A stretch of 64,000 nt of DNA from contig JAOSKM010000003.1 in assembly GCA_027493625.1 (NCBI GenBank), forward strand, positions 535,028-599,027. The letters are read 5' to 3'. Below, piece by piece: positions 25,731 through 35,385 of the stretch (position 1 is the first letter of the stretch; every line of letters starts with the position of its first letter). The notes below the pieces were generated by a model, which saw only the letters and a list, made by a program, of their open reading frames with translations, did not search any database and was not told the origin of the DNA. The position numbers were made by a program, and so were the translations under genes. Origin of the DNA: Planctomycetota bacterium. Its GTDB lineage: Bacteria > Planctomycetota > UBA8742 > UBA2392.

Positions 25731-27827
25731 CTAGTCTTTCGGCTCCGCGTCCACGATCTGGCCGTAGTCGCGTGTGGCCAGCGCGGAGAGGTAGTGGCGG
25801 TTGAACAGGTCCTTGTGGATGCTGACCACCACGATGTTCACGCGCCGGATCGCGTTGGCCCTTGAGATCATCTCCAGGATGCTCAGGCTCATGGGCTCGC
25901 CGTCGCTGAGCAGCAGGATGGTGTCCGCCTCGCCCTTCTCGATGACGCTCAGCAGCGCCGCCTTGATGTCCGTGCCGCCCTGCACGTCGGTGCTCAGCAT
26001 CCAGTTCACTGCGTCCTTGCGGTTTCTGATGTCATTGCCGACACGCTCGTGGTTGATGTGCTCGTGGTTGAACAGCGTAATACCGAACTTCGCGTTCTGG
26101 CTCAGGCCGTCCAGCGCTGCCGCCACTTCCGCAGCCGCGACATGAAAGCGCGGCAGGAAGCCGTCGCGAACCATGCGCCCTACCTCGGGCCGGCGCTTCA
26201 ATATGTCGGCCTTGCGGCTGGGGAAGTCGGGCCGCTCCGGCTCGCGCGAGACCGGGTTCACCATGCTGACGCTGCGGTCGATGGCGAACTGCAGGTTGAT
26301 GCTGTCGATCTCGAGGCCGTAGAACTTGGCGGCGGTCTTCTGTTTCAGGCGCTGGTGCGGCACGCCGCGCAGGGTATCGAGCTTGCGGGGCTGTACGCTG
26401 AACTTCTCGTTGGCCTTCAGCCAGTCGGTCCACTTTTCCATCTGGTCGCCGAAGTCCTGGCCGGTCAGGTCGCACAGCAGGGCGATCGCCTCGCTGAACA
26501 TGCGGCCTTCCGCCTGCTTCTCCGCGTAACCCAGCACCTCCCAGGCGCAACCGGCCGGGCGCAGGCGCAGCAGGCAATCCAGTGCCGCGGACTGCACGAA
26601 CCAGCTGTCGTCCTTCAGCAGTTCCAGCGCGCGGTCGGAGGCGTTCATGCCGGCGCGGCCGGCGGCCAGCAGCGCGGCGGCGCGGCGGAAGGGCTTTTCG
26701 TCCTTCAGCCATTCGTTGATCCTGGCCTCCACGCTGTCCTTGCACGCGCCGGCCGCCAGGCAGGTGAGCAGGGCGTGGGCGACCACGTCGTCACTGGAGT
26801 GCGCGAGCAGCGGCGTCAGGGACTCCGTCGCGAGCTTGAGCTCGTCGCCGCTCAGCGGCTCCGGCAGGCGCTGCAGGTAGCGCAGGCCGTTGAGAACGTT
26901 CTCCACCTCGTCACTCTGCAGCCAGCGCGATGCCGCCTTGTACGCGGCCGGGCCGCGGTTCAGCGAGATCAGCCACCAGCCGATCTCCGCGTCGAACTGG
27001 TTGCTGAGCCCGCCCGCGGCCGTCACCACGGCCTGGTGCGACTCCAGGGCGGTGAGGCGCGCCAGCAGGCTGCCGAAGAAGTGGGGGCGCTTGCCGGCCG
27101 CGAGCTTGAGCGGGCGCTTGGCGAACTCCAGCACCTGGGTCAAAGCCTCGGTTTCCAGCGGCGTGCCGATCGCGTAATGCGCGGCCCAGGCGGCATCCTC
27201 CAGGTTCGCGCTGCTTGCCATGGTCTCCACGCCGCGCTTGTCGCCGGCCGCCAGCAGGCGGGCCATGGCTGTGCGGCGGGCCTCGGGCAGCTTGCCCGAC
27301 TGCGCGACGGCCTCGATGGCGTTCCAGGCGTCGTCGCTCTTGATGTCGGCGATGGCGTGGGTGGCGGCCTCGGCGCTGCCGTCGCCGTCCAGTGCGATCT
27401 TGCGCAGCTCTTTCAACGGGGCCTCGGCGCCGTACTGGCCCAGCCAGCGCACGCAGGCGGCGCGACGACCCGGTGTCTTGGCCTTGTTGAATGACTTGGT
27501 GAGTTCGCGGGCGTCGCCGGGTTCGTTGTGGTAGACCAGCGCCCAGGCGGCGACCAGGGCGACGTCGTCGGACGCATCGTCGTCAACGACGTCAATCAGG
27601 AAAATGCCCACCGTGCGTTCCGGCAGGCGCGCCAGTTCACGCACGCGGCTCATGCGTGTGGCGGTGTCGGCCTTCTTCCAGTCTTTCTTGATCTCCTTCA
27701 GGCGCTCCTTGGCGGCCTTAGCCTGCTCACCTTCCAGCTTGTCCGCACCGGCCGAGCGCGGCACCATCACCAGCATGGCAGCGAGCAGAATCAAAGGCAG
27801 CAGGCGCAGAAAGTTGGCGTTCAGCAT
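25731..27827 (-). CDS. Secreted HEAT-repeat and VWA-domain protein
   Basis: A 698-residue protein. The start at ATG 27827 gives a clean signal peptide (FLRLLPLILLAAMLVMVP). About 450 residues of HEAT-like helical pairs follow (for example AAWALVYHNEPGDARELTKS). The C-terminal 200 residues are a VWA domain with MIDAS elements FAIDRSVSM, GGTDIKAAL and LLLSDGEP. Such HEAT-VWA proteins are common and mostly uncharacterised in Planctomycetota. It is divergent from the DUF1549 gene at 28127 across about 300 bases that hold no other gene. An N-terminal extension to 27929 would destroy the signal peptide. Confidence 0.82.
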   Translation of the reverse strand: MLNANFLRLLPLILLAAMLVMVPRSAGADKLEGEQAKAAKERLKEIKKDWKKADTATRMSRVRELARLPERTVGIFLIDVVDDDASDDVALVAAWALVYHNEPGDARELTKSFNKAKTPGRRAACVRWLGQYGAEAPLKELRKIALDGDGSAEAATHAIADIKSDDAWNAIEAVAQSGKLPEARRTAMARLLAAGDKRGVETMASSANLEDAAWAAHYAIGTPLETEALTQVLEFAKRPLKLAAGKRPHFFGSLLARLTALESHQAVVTAAGGLSNQFDAEIGWWLISLNRGPAAYKAASRWLQSDEVENVLNGLRYLQRLPEPLSGDELKLATESLTPLLAHSSDDVVAHALLTCLAAGACKDSVEARINEWLKDEKPFRRAAALLAAGRAGMNASDRALELLKDDSWFVQSAALDCLLRLRPAGCAWEVLGYAEKQAEGRMFSEAIALLCDLTGQDFGDQMEKWTDWLKANEKFSVQPRKLDTLRGVPHQRLKQKTAAKFYGLEIDSINLQFAIDRSVSMVNPVSREPERPDFPSRKADILKRRPEVGRMVRDGFLPRFHVAAAEVAAALDGLSQNAKFGITLFNHEHINHERVGNDIRNRKDAVNWMLSTDVQGGTDIKAALLSVIEKGEADTILLLSDGEPMSLSILEMISRANAIRRVNIVVVSIHKDLFNRHYLSALATRDYGQIVDAEPKD

Positions 27828-28126
27828 CGCGTGCGTCGCAGTAACGGCCGGGGAGGACAACGAGTGTACCGAAGTGTAGGTGGCAAGGGGCACCTCTTTA
27901 GTTACGCAAGTTGCGGCGGAAAAGGGCAATCAAAGGCGGGCAATGTGTGCGATAGCTCGCAATTTGACCGAAGGTTGGCGGTGCCCATCCCTGAAATGAC
28001 AAGGGTTGGCGGCCTCATTGCGAATCTGGAACAGGAGTGGCGACCAACAATTGCTTTACACCTAAACGATCACTTACAATCTGAGTCGTCGGGCCGCTTG
28101 CAGGCCCTGTCCGATCCGGGTGAAAC

Positions 28127-29815
28127 ATGCTGCGACGCTTGCCACTGTTGTCTGGCCTTGCCCTGGCGTCTCTGCTGTTCGGCGCCCTGTCCCAATACGT
28201 GGTGCGCGCCGACAACGTCAAGAAGACCGAGTCCGAGGAAAAGCAGGCGGCCCAGGACTGGGGCGCGCTGCGCGACGGGCTGAACGGCCTGTTCGGCGAC
28301 CTGCAGAAAGACGCGGGCATCAAGCCGTCGAAGATCAGTGACGACGAAACCTTCCTGCGCCGCATCTACCTCGACCTGCTGGGCCGCCCGCCTCTGCCCG
28401 AGGAAATCGAAGCTTTTGCCCCGGGCCGCAAAGACGCCGAAGGCCGGAAGGGCAACGACAAGCGCGAAGCGCTGATCGACCGCCTGCTGGCGCATCCCGA
28501 CCACGCCGAGCATTTTGCCGACTGGTGGATGGTCACCATGATCGGGCGCGACGCCGACGGCAATGCCCGTCGCTACCTGCGCCAGTACCTGCGCCAGGCG
28601 TTTGCCGAAAACAAGCCGTGGGATGAACTGGTGCGCACGCTGGTTTCCGCCAGGGGCAAAACGCCGGAAAACCCGGAGCTCGGCTACCTGATGGCTTTCC
28701 AGAACCTCAAGGCCGACATGGCGGGCATCACCAGCAAGGTGTTCCTGGGTAAGCAGATCCAGTGCGCCGAATGCCACGACCACCCCTACGAAGGCTGGAC
28801 CACCCACGATTTCGAGGGCATGGAGGCCTTCTTCCGCCCCTTCAGCACCGGCCAGAAGGGTGAGGGCGAAAACCGCTACTGGTTCAACAACGACCAGCCG
28901 ATGCGCAACCCGGCCGAGTTCGAGCGCCGGATCAAGATGAAGGGCACGTACAAGGGTCCCACCTTCCTTGGTGGTGAGACGCTGGAGTTCGAGCCCAACC
29001 TGGTGCCGCGCGACGCGCTGGCACGGTGGATGACCAGCCCGGAGAACGAGTGGTTCCGCAACATGACGGTCAACCGCTACATGGCCTACTTCCTGGGAAT
29101 GGGCTTCGTGACGCCGGTTGACGACTTCAACAGCATCAACCAGCCGACTTTCCCGGTGGTGCTGGAGCAAATGGGCAAGGCCTTTGCCGCCAGCGGCTTC
29201 GACACCCACTTCCTGATCAAGGCAATCTGCAGCTCCGAGCTGTACCAGCGCGAGGTGGACACCAACCGCAGCAACCGCGACGACTTCATGTACTACAGCC
29301 GCAGCTTCGTGAAGCGCCTGACGCCGGAGCAGATCCAGCGCAGCATCATGAGCGTGATCGGCGTCGAGCGCCTGAACCAGACGCCCGAAATCCGCAACGT
29401 GCCGGAGAACAAGCTCACCGAGGAAGAGAAGGCCCACAAGAATATCCGCGACGGCGTGCAGAACTGGAAGAACAACCTGGCACGCCTGATGCGCGACGCC
29501 TACGGCGCCGACCCGCAGATGTACGAGTTCGGAGATTTCGACGGCACCATCATCCAGGCCCTGATGATGATGAACGCCGACCTGCTGAACACCGGCGCGC
29601 TCAAGAACGCCGTCAGCGACATCGTCGAGCGCTACCCGTCACACCGTGACCGCGTCTACCAGATCTTCATGACCGTGCTGGGCCGGAAGCCCAGCAAGCG
29701 GGAAATCGCCATCCTGGAAGGCACCTTCGCCAACTGGCCCAACAAAAACGAACAGGCCTACTACGACCTCTTCGTCGCCCTGATGAACACCACGGAGTTC
29801 ATCACGAACCATTAG
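28127..29815 (+). CDS. Planctomycete-type DUF1549/DUF1553 secreted protein
   Basis: A 562-residue protein with a signal peptide (LSGLALASLLFGALSQYV) and the DUF1549 block (TFLRRIYLDLLGRPPLPEEI), then the haem-like motif CAECHDHPYEGW and the DUF1553 block (WFRNMTVNRYMAYFLGMGF and TPEQIQRSIMSVIG). These proteins are typical of Planctomycetota and Verrucomicrobia. They are always followed by a DUF1501 gene, as here at 29923. A role in polysaccharide or sulfated-glycan processing has been suggested for the pair, but the biochemistry is open. The protein is probably periplasmic, and the CxxCH motif could bind haem. Confidence 0.9.
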   Translation: MLRRLPLLSGLALASLLFGALSQYVVRADNVKKTESEEKQAAQDWGALRDGLNGLFGDLQKDAGIKPSKISDDETFLRRIYLDLLGRPPLPEEIEAFAPGRKDAEGRKGNDKREALIDRLLAHPDHAEHFADWWMVTMIGRDADGNARRYLRQYLRQAFAENKPWDELVRTLVSARGKTPENPELGYLMAFQNLKADMAGITSKVFLGKQIQCAECHDHPYEGWTTHDFEGMEAFFRPFSTGQKGEGENRYWFNNDQPMRNPAEFERRIKMKGTYKGPTFLGGETLEFEPNLVPRDALARWMTSPENEWFRNMTVNRYMAYFLGMGFVTPVDDFNSINQPTFPVVLEQMGKAFAASGFDTHFLIKAICSSELYQREVDTNRSNRDDFMYYSRSFVKRLTPEQIQRSIMSVIGVERLNQTPEIRNVPENKLTEEEKAHKNIRDGVQNWKNNLARLMRDAYGADPQMYEFGDFDGTIIQALMMMNADLLNTGALKNAVSDIVERYPSHRDRVYQIFMTVLGRKPSKREIAILEGTFANWPNKNEQAYYDLFVALMNTTEFITNH

Positions 29816-29922
29816 ACTTCAAGTTTTTGCGCATCCGCCCCAGGGCAACGGTGTTGGATGCAAGCAGCCGCAGAAATTCAGTAACTACCGGGACGGATAT
29901 CACCGGAACCAGGGAGCCCAGC

Positions 29923-31224
29923 ATGTCCATGCCGATCAGCGTCACCCGCCGTGATTTCCTGCGCGCCAGCGCGGCCGCGGGCGGTGTTATCGCCACCAGC
30001 AGTTTCTTTGCCGGCGCCATCAGCGCCCAGGACAAGAAGACGGCCGTGCGCGCCCGCAACAGCAAGATCAAGCATGTGATCCTGCTGTTCATGGAGGGTG
30101 GCCCCAGCCAGCTCGAGACCTTCGACCTGAAGCCAGGCAAGGAGACGGGTGCGCCCTACAAGGAAATCGAAACCGAGGTGCCGGGCTTCCGCCCCGCCGA
30201 GCATTTCAAGGAAATCGCCAAGCGCGCCGGCGACCTGTGCCTGATCAAAAGCATGAGCAGCAAGGAAGGCAACCACAGCCGCGCCAGCTACCTGCTGCGC
30301 ACGGGCTACATCCCCAACCCCACGCTCAAACACCCCAGCCTCGGCAGCATCATCGCCCACCAGATGGGCGACCCCAACTTCGAGCTGCCCAACTTCGTCA
30401 AGCTGCGCGGCGCGCCGTTCCCGGCCGGCTACCTGGGCGTGCAGAACAACCCCTTCGTGATCAGCCGCCCGGGCGCCAAGATCGAGAACCTGGACTACGC
30501 CAAGGGCGTTGACAAAGAGCGCATGGACCGGCGCATGAAGCTGGTCAAGGAAATGGAAAAGGACTTCGCCAAGGAGCGCGGTGACGAGGCCGTGGAGGCC
30601 CACAAGGCCATGTACGAAAAGGCCCGCGCGCTGATGGACAGCCCCCTGCGCAAGAAGTTCTACCTCGAGGACGAGCCGGACGAAATCCGCAAGGAGTACG
30701 GCGAGGGCGGCTTTGCCGACTCCTGCATCATCGCGCGCCGCCTGGTCGAGACCGGCGTGCCCGCCGTCGAGATCACCCTGGGCGGCTGGGACACCCACGA
30801 CGACGGCTTCAAGCGCTGCGGCGAGCTTATCGGCCAGCTTGACCGTCCCTGGGCCGCGCTGATCAACGACCTCAAGCGCCGCGGCCTCTACGACAGCACC
30901 CTGGTGATCTGGATGGGCGAGTTCGGCCGCACGCCAAAGCTGACCAACACCGAGGGTCGCGGCCACTGGCCCGGCAACTTCTGCGCCGTGCTGGGCGGCG
31001 GCGGCATCAAGACCGGCCAGGTGATCGGCGAGACCGACGAGCTCGGCTACAACCGCGACGCCAAGGGCAACAGCACGCTCAAGGACCCGGTCAGCCCGGC
31101 CGACCTGTACCGCACGCTCGGCACAATGATGGACTGGGAAATGAGCAAGGAGTTCGAGGCTGGCAACCGCCCCGTGTGGCTGGTCGACAAGGAATCCAAG
31201 GTCGTCGAGAAGCTGTACAAGTAG
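29923..31224 (+). CDS. DUF1501 family protein with Tat signal
   Basis: A 433-residue protein. ATG 29923, preceded by AGGGAG at seven bases, places a twin-arginine signal at the N-terminus (SVTRRDFLRASAAAGG). The core is the alkaline-phosphatase-like DUF1501 fold: VILLFMEGGPSQLETFD, VEITLGGWDTHDDGF and IWMGEFGRTPKL. Export by Tat implies folding, often with a metal, in the cytoplasm. It is the partner of the DUF1549/DUF1553 gene 107 bases upstream and probably shares its transcript, which ends at the terminator at 31303. The antisense frame over this gene is not coding. Confidence 0.9.
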   Translation: MSMPISVTRRDFLRASAAAGGVIATSSFFAGAISAQDKKTAVRARNSKIKHVILLFMEGGPSQLETFDLKPGKETGAPYKEIETEVPGFRPAEHFKEIAKRAGDLCLIKSMSSKEGNHSRASYLLRTGYIPNPTLKHPSLGSIIAHQMGDPNFELPNFVKLRGAPFPAGYLGVQNNPFVISRPGAKIENLDYAKGVDKERMDRRMKLVKEMEKDFAKERGDEAVEAHKAMYEKARALMDSPLRKKFYLEDEPDEIRKEYGEGGFADSCIIARRLVETGVPAVEITLGGWDTHDDGFKRCGELIGQLDRPWAALINDLKRRGLYDSTLVIWMGEFGRTPKLTNTEGRGHWPGNFCAVLGGGGIKTGQVIGETDELGYNRDAKGNSTLKDPVSPADLYRTLGTMMDWEMSKEFEAGNRPVWLVDKESKVVEKLYK

Positions 31225-31573
31225 TTCGCGCAGCGAACGTAACGGGCACGAAGCACAGCTTCGGGCCTGATAGGAGAAGCACCCATAGCCGACATGAGCA
31301 CAAAGCCCGCCGTGAAAACGGCGGGCTTTTGATTTCCCGAGCCCGACTCGGACTCCCACCCTTCATCGAGCCGCATCCAAACGAACCCAGAGTGGAACTC
31401 GCCGATGTTCAGGACTGTCCCAGAGCCTGTTACGGCCGGGGGGAAACGGGTATTGGCAAATAACATGCAATGCAATGCAGTAACTGGAAAAAAACAAAAA
31501 TGATTGCCACCTGCCCTCCAGCAGGGTAGGTTTGGGGTCCCGAGATCATCTTTGATTGCACGCTGGATATCCC
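31225..31573. other. Intergenic stretch before the capsid-like gene
   Basis: Besides the terminator at 31303-31331 this 349-base stretch holds no convincing coding frame. Its right half includes an A-rich patch (about 31489-31501), unusual for this genome, and probably contains the promoter of the gene at 31574. Confidence 0.4.
31303..31331 (+). terminator. Rho-independent terminator after DUF1501 gene
   Basis: A perfect nine-base stem, GCCCGCCGT / ACGGCGGGC, closes a GAAA loop and is followed by TTTT. This is the clearest intrinsic terminator in the window. Confidence 0.88.
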
Positions 31574-32527
31574 ATGTCGCTGTCCAATGCCTTCCTGCTG
31601 GGCGACAGCCCTGTTGCTCGCTGGCTGGTGGAAAACTCACCGGTCGCGATTCCCTTTCTTGACTACTGGGCATGGCAGGGCATCGACGGCCAGTCGCTCA
31701 CTTGCCCGCGCGGCACGGAGCTCACCCCTGCCGCCGTGAAGAGCGACTGCACCGAGGTCACCGAGGCGCTGCCCACCGTTTCACAGACGACATTCGGCTT
31801 GCTCGACTTCATCGCGCGCTACGCCCTATGTGGTGCCGACCTTGACCGCGTGCAGTTTCCCACTCAGCTCGACGCGGCCCTGTACGCCATCGCCAAGCGG
31901 CAGGTGCTGTACGCCTACGCCCAATGGATCGTGAACACCGCCACTGGACTGGTGACCCTGTGCGACGCCAGCCGCATCGTGGACATGGCAGCCGGGGCGC
32001 TAACCCTTGACTGTCTCGACGACGCCTACGAGCGCGTGGTCGCGGGTACTGGGCGCCCGACTCTGATCATGAGCAGCAAAAAGGGCCTGCGCACCTACCG
32101 CAGCCTGTGCCGCGCGGCTGGTTTTAAGCCTGAGCGCGAGCCCTGGACGTGGTACTATCCTGACAAGCGCCGCATGGGCCCGGGCAGTGTGGACTCTTTC
32201 AACGGCACGCCATGGCTGGTCAACGACTTCATCAACAAGAGCGGCCTCGATGGCGAATACATCTATTTCATGGTGACGGGCGACGACCGCGGCAGGGGTC
32301 CCACGCGGGGCGTGACCGGCATTCTGCCGCGGCAGCAGATGGGCAACCCGTTCAACAAGCGGGTGGTGCAGGGGATTTTCGACCCGAACGCGGGCGGTCC
32401 GGGATCGCCGGGAATGCTGCCAGGCATCGACGTGTGGGTAAGCATGCCGGCAAGCGTGGCGGTGGGCAGCCAGGGCGCCCTGAGCATCATCCGCAACTTC
32501 ACAACCGTGGCGGATTGCGGCGGGTAG
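31574..32527 (+). CDS. Possible HK97-fold capsid-like protein, no phage context
   Basis: A 317-residue protein starting at ATG 31574 (MSLSNAFLLGD). The pattern of its last 200 residues recalls phage major capsid proteins: a helix (CLDDAYERVVAG), a strand naming a fixed set of coordinates (TLIMSSKKGLRTYRSLCRAA), then GSVDSFNGTPWLVNDFI and VTGDDRGRGPTRGVTGILP. I see no portal, terminase, protease or tail gene nearby, so this is an orphan. It could be a domesticated capsid, an encapsulin-like shell or a chance resemblance. The assignment is inference from pattern; a structure prediction would settle it. Confidence 0.6.
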   Translation: MSLSNAFLLGDSPVARWLVENSPVAIPFLDYWAWQGIDGQSLTCPRGTELTPAAVKSDCTEVTEALPTVSQTTFGLLDFIARYALCGADLDRVQFPTQLDAALYAIAKRQVLYAYAQWIVNTATGLVTLCDASRIVDMAAGALTLDCLDDAYERVVAGTGRPTLIMSSKKGLRTYRSLCRAAGFKPEREPWTWYYPDKRRMGPGSVDSFNGTPWLVNDFINKSGLDGEYIYFMVTGDDRGRGPTRGVTGILPRQQMGNPFNKRVVQGIFDPNAGGPGSPGMLPGIDVWVSMPASVAVGSQGALSIIRNFTTVADCGG

Positions 32528-32607
32528 GTGCGCGTCCGGACGAAACAGGAGCCCAGAGCGCAAGCGACGGGTTGACCTTCGGACGCCGCGAATCCCCGGA
32601 GCCTCCC

Positions 32608-33921
32608 ATGGACGAACAAACGATAAAAAAATGCAACAACTGCGCCCCCAAAGGCGTCAAGTACAGCCTGCAAAACGGCCGTCCGCAGGTGATGGTGGGC
32701 GAGGATTTCCTGAAAGAGGAGTTCGGCGGCCAAAGTTGGATGGATCAGGCCAAAACGCTGGCCGAAATGATAGCCAAAGGCGACGTTGGCCAGGAGTACA
32801 TGGAAGACGGCAAAGGGACAGGCCCCCTCCCGCCCGAATGGAGTCGGAAGCCTGAGCAAGGGGCCGACCCCTTCAGCGCGGCCGAAGGACACCTGCTCGC
32901 GGGGCGAGAATCACCAAGCCCGGCCGAAAGCAGAACGCTGCACCCATCCACCCGCAACTACACGACAGCGGAGGTTTTCGGAGCCCAAATCCTCGGAAGT
33001 GGCCCCCCAAAAGAAGGAGTAACCAAAAACTTCACCCTGCAAGAAACCGAAGCCAAGGATGTACTGCCGGGCGGACATTTGATCCAAGAAGCAAACGACG
33101 AAACCGGTGAACAGCCGAAGAAGAAGATTCATCCATACCCAGATCTTATCGGTCCAGACGGCAAGTCGTTTCCCGACTACGACAATCCTAAACCAGTTCC
33201 GACAGATGGCGGAACTGCGACGACCAAAGACGAAGATGGACAGCCCCTCCCGGATCGAGGCGAAGGCGCTGCCACTGCCAAAGCCAAGGCAGAAGGGAAG
33301 GAAGCACAGGATGCGAATCCATATGGCGAGCGTCGTTATTCTAAGCCCGAGGAGCGTGAGGCGGCAGAGGCTAAAGCACCGACTTTGGAGCAGTGCCCAG
33401 AGTCCATCTACTTAAGAAGATCTTGGTCTCAGGAGTTCTTTCATTACTTAGATTGCGCAGAGAAGGCAACCGACATCAAGTGGGATGAAGACAAACAGTT
33501 CTCGGAAAAGCTTCTGACCGAGGAACAGAAGGAATCTTTGGAGAAAGCGCGCAAAGAAGCGTCGAAGGCCTGTGACGAGGAAATTGCAGATGCAGGCGGA
33601 AACTTCGCGATTTTGGAGAAGCTGGCCGAGGACCTGATCGGAGTAGGACTACAGGACAAGTACGAAATCAACGAGTTTTGGGAGAACATAGCCGCACCCG
33701 CTTCAAGAGTGAATTGCACCGCTCCTTGTAAGCGCAAGCGCGTCGAGCCAATCTGGTGGACGATCAACTATGAGGTCATTTCTAAGGACATCGTGAAGGA
33801 GTCCTTCAACGTGGTGAAGGATGTGGACTTTAGTGGCACATACGTAGTAGTTGTTTGGAAGATTCGCTCGAAGATGAAGGCAAAGATCAACTGCATCTTC
33901 AAAGTCACCTGCGAGAAGTAG
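32608..33921 (+). CDS. Uncharacterised hydrophilic protein, about 437 aa
   Basis: It starts at ATG 32608 with GGAG seven bases upstream. The N-terminus has a CNNC pair, and residues 60-250 are low-complexity, rich in Pro, Glu, Lys and Gly, likely disordered. A helical region follows (TEEQKESLEKARKEASKACD), then a beta-rich C-terminal domain with four strands and several Cys. From about 33000 the base composition shifts to more A and T than the neighbours, a sign of transfer or weak expression. It is 80 bases after the capsid-like gene and three bases before the LRR gene, so the three may form one unit. No family recognised. Confidence 0.65.
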   Translation: MDEQTIKKCNNCAPKGVKYSLQNGRPQVMVGEDFLKEEFGGQSWMDQAKTLAEMIAKGDVGQEYMEDGKGTGPLPPEWSRKPEQGADPFSAAEGHLLAGRESPSPAESRTLHPSTRNYTTAEVFGAQILGSGPPKEGVTKNFTLQETEAKDVLPGGHLIQEANDETGEQPKKKIHPYPDLIGPDGKSFPDYDNPKPVPTDGGTATTKDEDGQPLPDRGEGAATAKAKAEGKEAQDANPYGERRYSKPEEREAAEAKAPTLEQCPESIYLRRSWSQEFFHYLDCAEKATDIKWDEDKQFSEKLLTEEQKESLEKARKEASKACDEEIADAGGNFAILEKLAEDLIGVGLQDKYEINEFWENIAAPASRVNCTAPCKRKRVEPIWWTINYEVISKDIVKESFNVVKDVDFSGTYVVVVWKIRSKMKAKINCIFKVTCEK

Positions 33922-33923
33922 AT

Positions 33924-34364
33924 ATGTCAGGACACACATGTCAGGGGCAACACGTAGGCGCCGCCTTGCGATGCTTACTGGTGCTGCTTACAGCTCAGGC
34001 GCTATGCGCTGAGACGACTGCCTTCGAACACTGGTGTCAGAGTCCCCCAAAAGCAGTCAGCAGCGTTTCCGATGTTGCGAAGCTGGCAGAAGGAGATGTT
34101 TACGTTCGTCTATCCGCGAGTTCCGCAGAAGTCGCTCAGGCCCTTTCACGCCATACCTCGATTACGCACCTCGACATATCATCAGTCGCGGTTAACGATG
34201 ACGTCCTGCGCGTCCTACTTCATGGCTTGTCGCTCAAGGCCATTAACATATCTCATTGCGGATCTCTAACGGATCAAGCCATTCTCAGCCTATCGCGCGA
34301 GTCGGACCTCCAAGTGCTCTATGCAGAGGGAAATCTTTCGTTCGCGCCCGGTGTTCTCGGCTGA
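33924..34364 (+). CDS. Secreted leucine-rich-repeat protein, N-terminal fragment (frameshifted)
   Basis: The frame begins two bases after the previous stop with a signal-like stretch (AALRCLLVLLTAQALCAE). Leucine-rich repeats follow: ITHLDISSVAVNDDVLRVLL, KAINISHCGSLTDQAILSLS and LQVLYAEGNLSF, with the repeat length of ribonuclease-inhibitor or cysteine-containing LRRs. It stops at 34364 in the middle of a repeat. The next frame, overlapping from 34321, continues the LRR pattern without a signal peptide, so the two are one gene of about 486 residues after removal of one base near 34345. Confidence 0.68.
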   Translation: MSGHTCQGQHVGAALRCLLVLLTAQALCAETTAFEHWCQSPPKAVSSVSDVAKLAEGDVYVRLSASSAEVAQALSRHTSITHLDISSVAVNDDVLRVLLHGLSLKAINISHCGSLTDQAILSLSRESDLQVLYAEGNLSFAPGVLG

Positions 34365-35385
34365 GATTGCAAGGGAAACCGACCTAGTAGCGCTAGATAT
34401 TAGTTACGATATCGAAGGAGAGTTGGATAATCGGAACTTGAGCTATGTTGCAGACTTTGTACCTTTAGTAGATAAGGGCACTCTGACACACTTTGCGTCC
34501 AGAAACAGTCGTTGGTGCGATGATGACTTGATCAAGCTCCTCGCGCAACTCAAAAGCTTGGAATCGGTTGACATAGGAAATAATCCGCTTGTTAGCACAC
34601 ATGGCGTCGCCGCGCTACTCACTCTTCCAACCATTCAACGTATTGTCGCGCCCCTTAGCATGGAGAATGGGGTACGTCTCAGGGACGTTCCAGCCTGTTC
34701 GATAGACTTCGAGAAGAAGGCATGGCATGCGCTTCGAACGAGTACGGTAGAATATCTCGACGTGTCGTACCGGGCAGGATTCACCGACGACCACGCCTAC
34801 TTGGTAATGAAACGGGCGATGGTAAAGGAGGCTCGGCTGCGAGGGATGAGTGAGCTAGGGCCGGCGGGCCTCAGTTTCTTGTCAAAAACACCCTCCTTGA
34901 GGCGATTGGATATAGGCGATTGTGAACGATTGCTTGTAGACACAGTTGGATTCATTGCCGTGGGAAGCACTATCGAGGATTTAACTTACGGCGCATTTCA
35001 TATGTCGACGAAATCAGAGGTCAATGAATCGCTTGCACATATATGGAAACGAACAACTGTGCGTCATGTTACTGTGGGATTGAACACAACAAAGCTATCC
35101 GAATGGTCATTGGAAAAGGTGGACTTGAAGTCGTTGACTTTGGAGTTGAGTTCGTCGCAATCTGACTTGGACCTAGCGGACTTTGCTTCCGGTATTGCAA
35201 GCAAGGATAGCGGAATTGGTACCTTGACGATTCGTGGCGCATCGAAGCGGCAAGTGCTGGCACTCTTACCTCTCGTTAGTGCGGGTCCGCACGACACCTT
35301 ACGCTTTGTTCGTTGTGAAATGGAACAGAAAACATTTGACAGACTGGGGGCCATCCAAACAAAAAAGCGCGTTGTGATTGACTGA
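34321..35385 (+). CDS. Secreted leucine-rich-repeat protein, C-terminal fragment
   Basis: This frame carries six or more further LRR units, for example DLVALDISYDIEGELDNR, SLESVDIGNNPLVSTHGV, VEYLDVSYRAGFTDDHAYL and SLRRLDIGDCERLLVDTVG. The nominal start at 34321 has no ribosome site and lies within the preceding coding frame, so it is a frame continuation and not a separate gene. Base composition is AT-richer than the genome average. Extracellular LRR proteins mostly bind protein ligands; nothing more specific is visible. Confidence 0.68.
   Translation: MQREIFRSRPVFSAEIARETDLVALDISYDIEGELDNRNLSYVADFVPLVDKGTLTHFASRNSRWCDDDLIKLLAQLKSLESVDIGNNPLVSTHGVAALLTLPTIQRIVAPLSMENGVRLRDVPACSIDFEKKAWHALRTSTVEYLDVSYRAGFTDDHAYLVMKRAMVKEARLRGMSELGPAGLSFLSKTPSLRRLDIGDCERLLVDTVGFIAVGSTIEDLTYGAFHMSTKSEVNESLAHIWKRTTVRHVTVGLNTTKLSEWSLEKVDLKSLTLELSSSQSDLDLADFASGIASKDSGIGTLTIRGASKRQVLALLPLVSAGPHDTLRFVRCEMEQKTFDRLGAIQTKKRVVID

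Noticed and set aside
26049..27494. A 481-codon plus-strand frame opposite the HEAT-VWA gene
   Set aside because: Antisense to a gene with a signal peptide and VWA motifs; composition is that of a shadow frame.
31574..35385. A prophage remnant
   Set aside because: Only one capsid-like gene is suggestive; no integrase, portal, terminase, tail or lysis gene is present.
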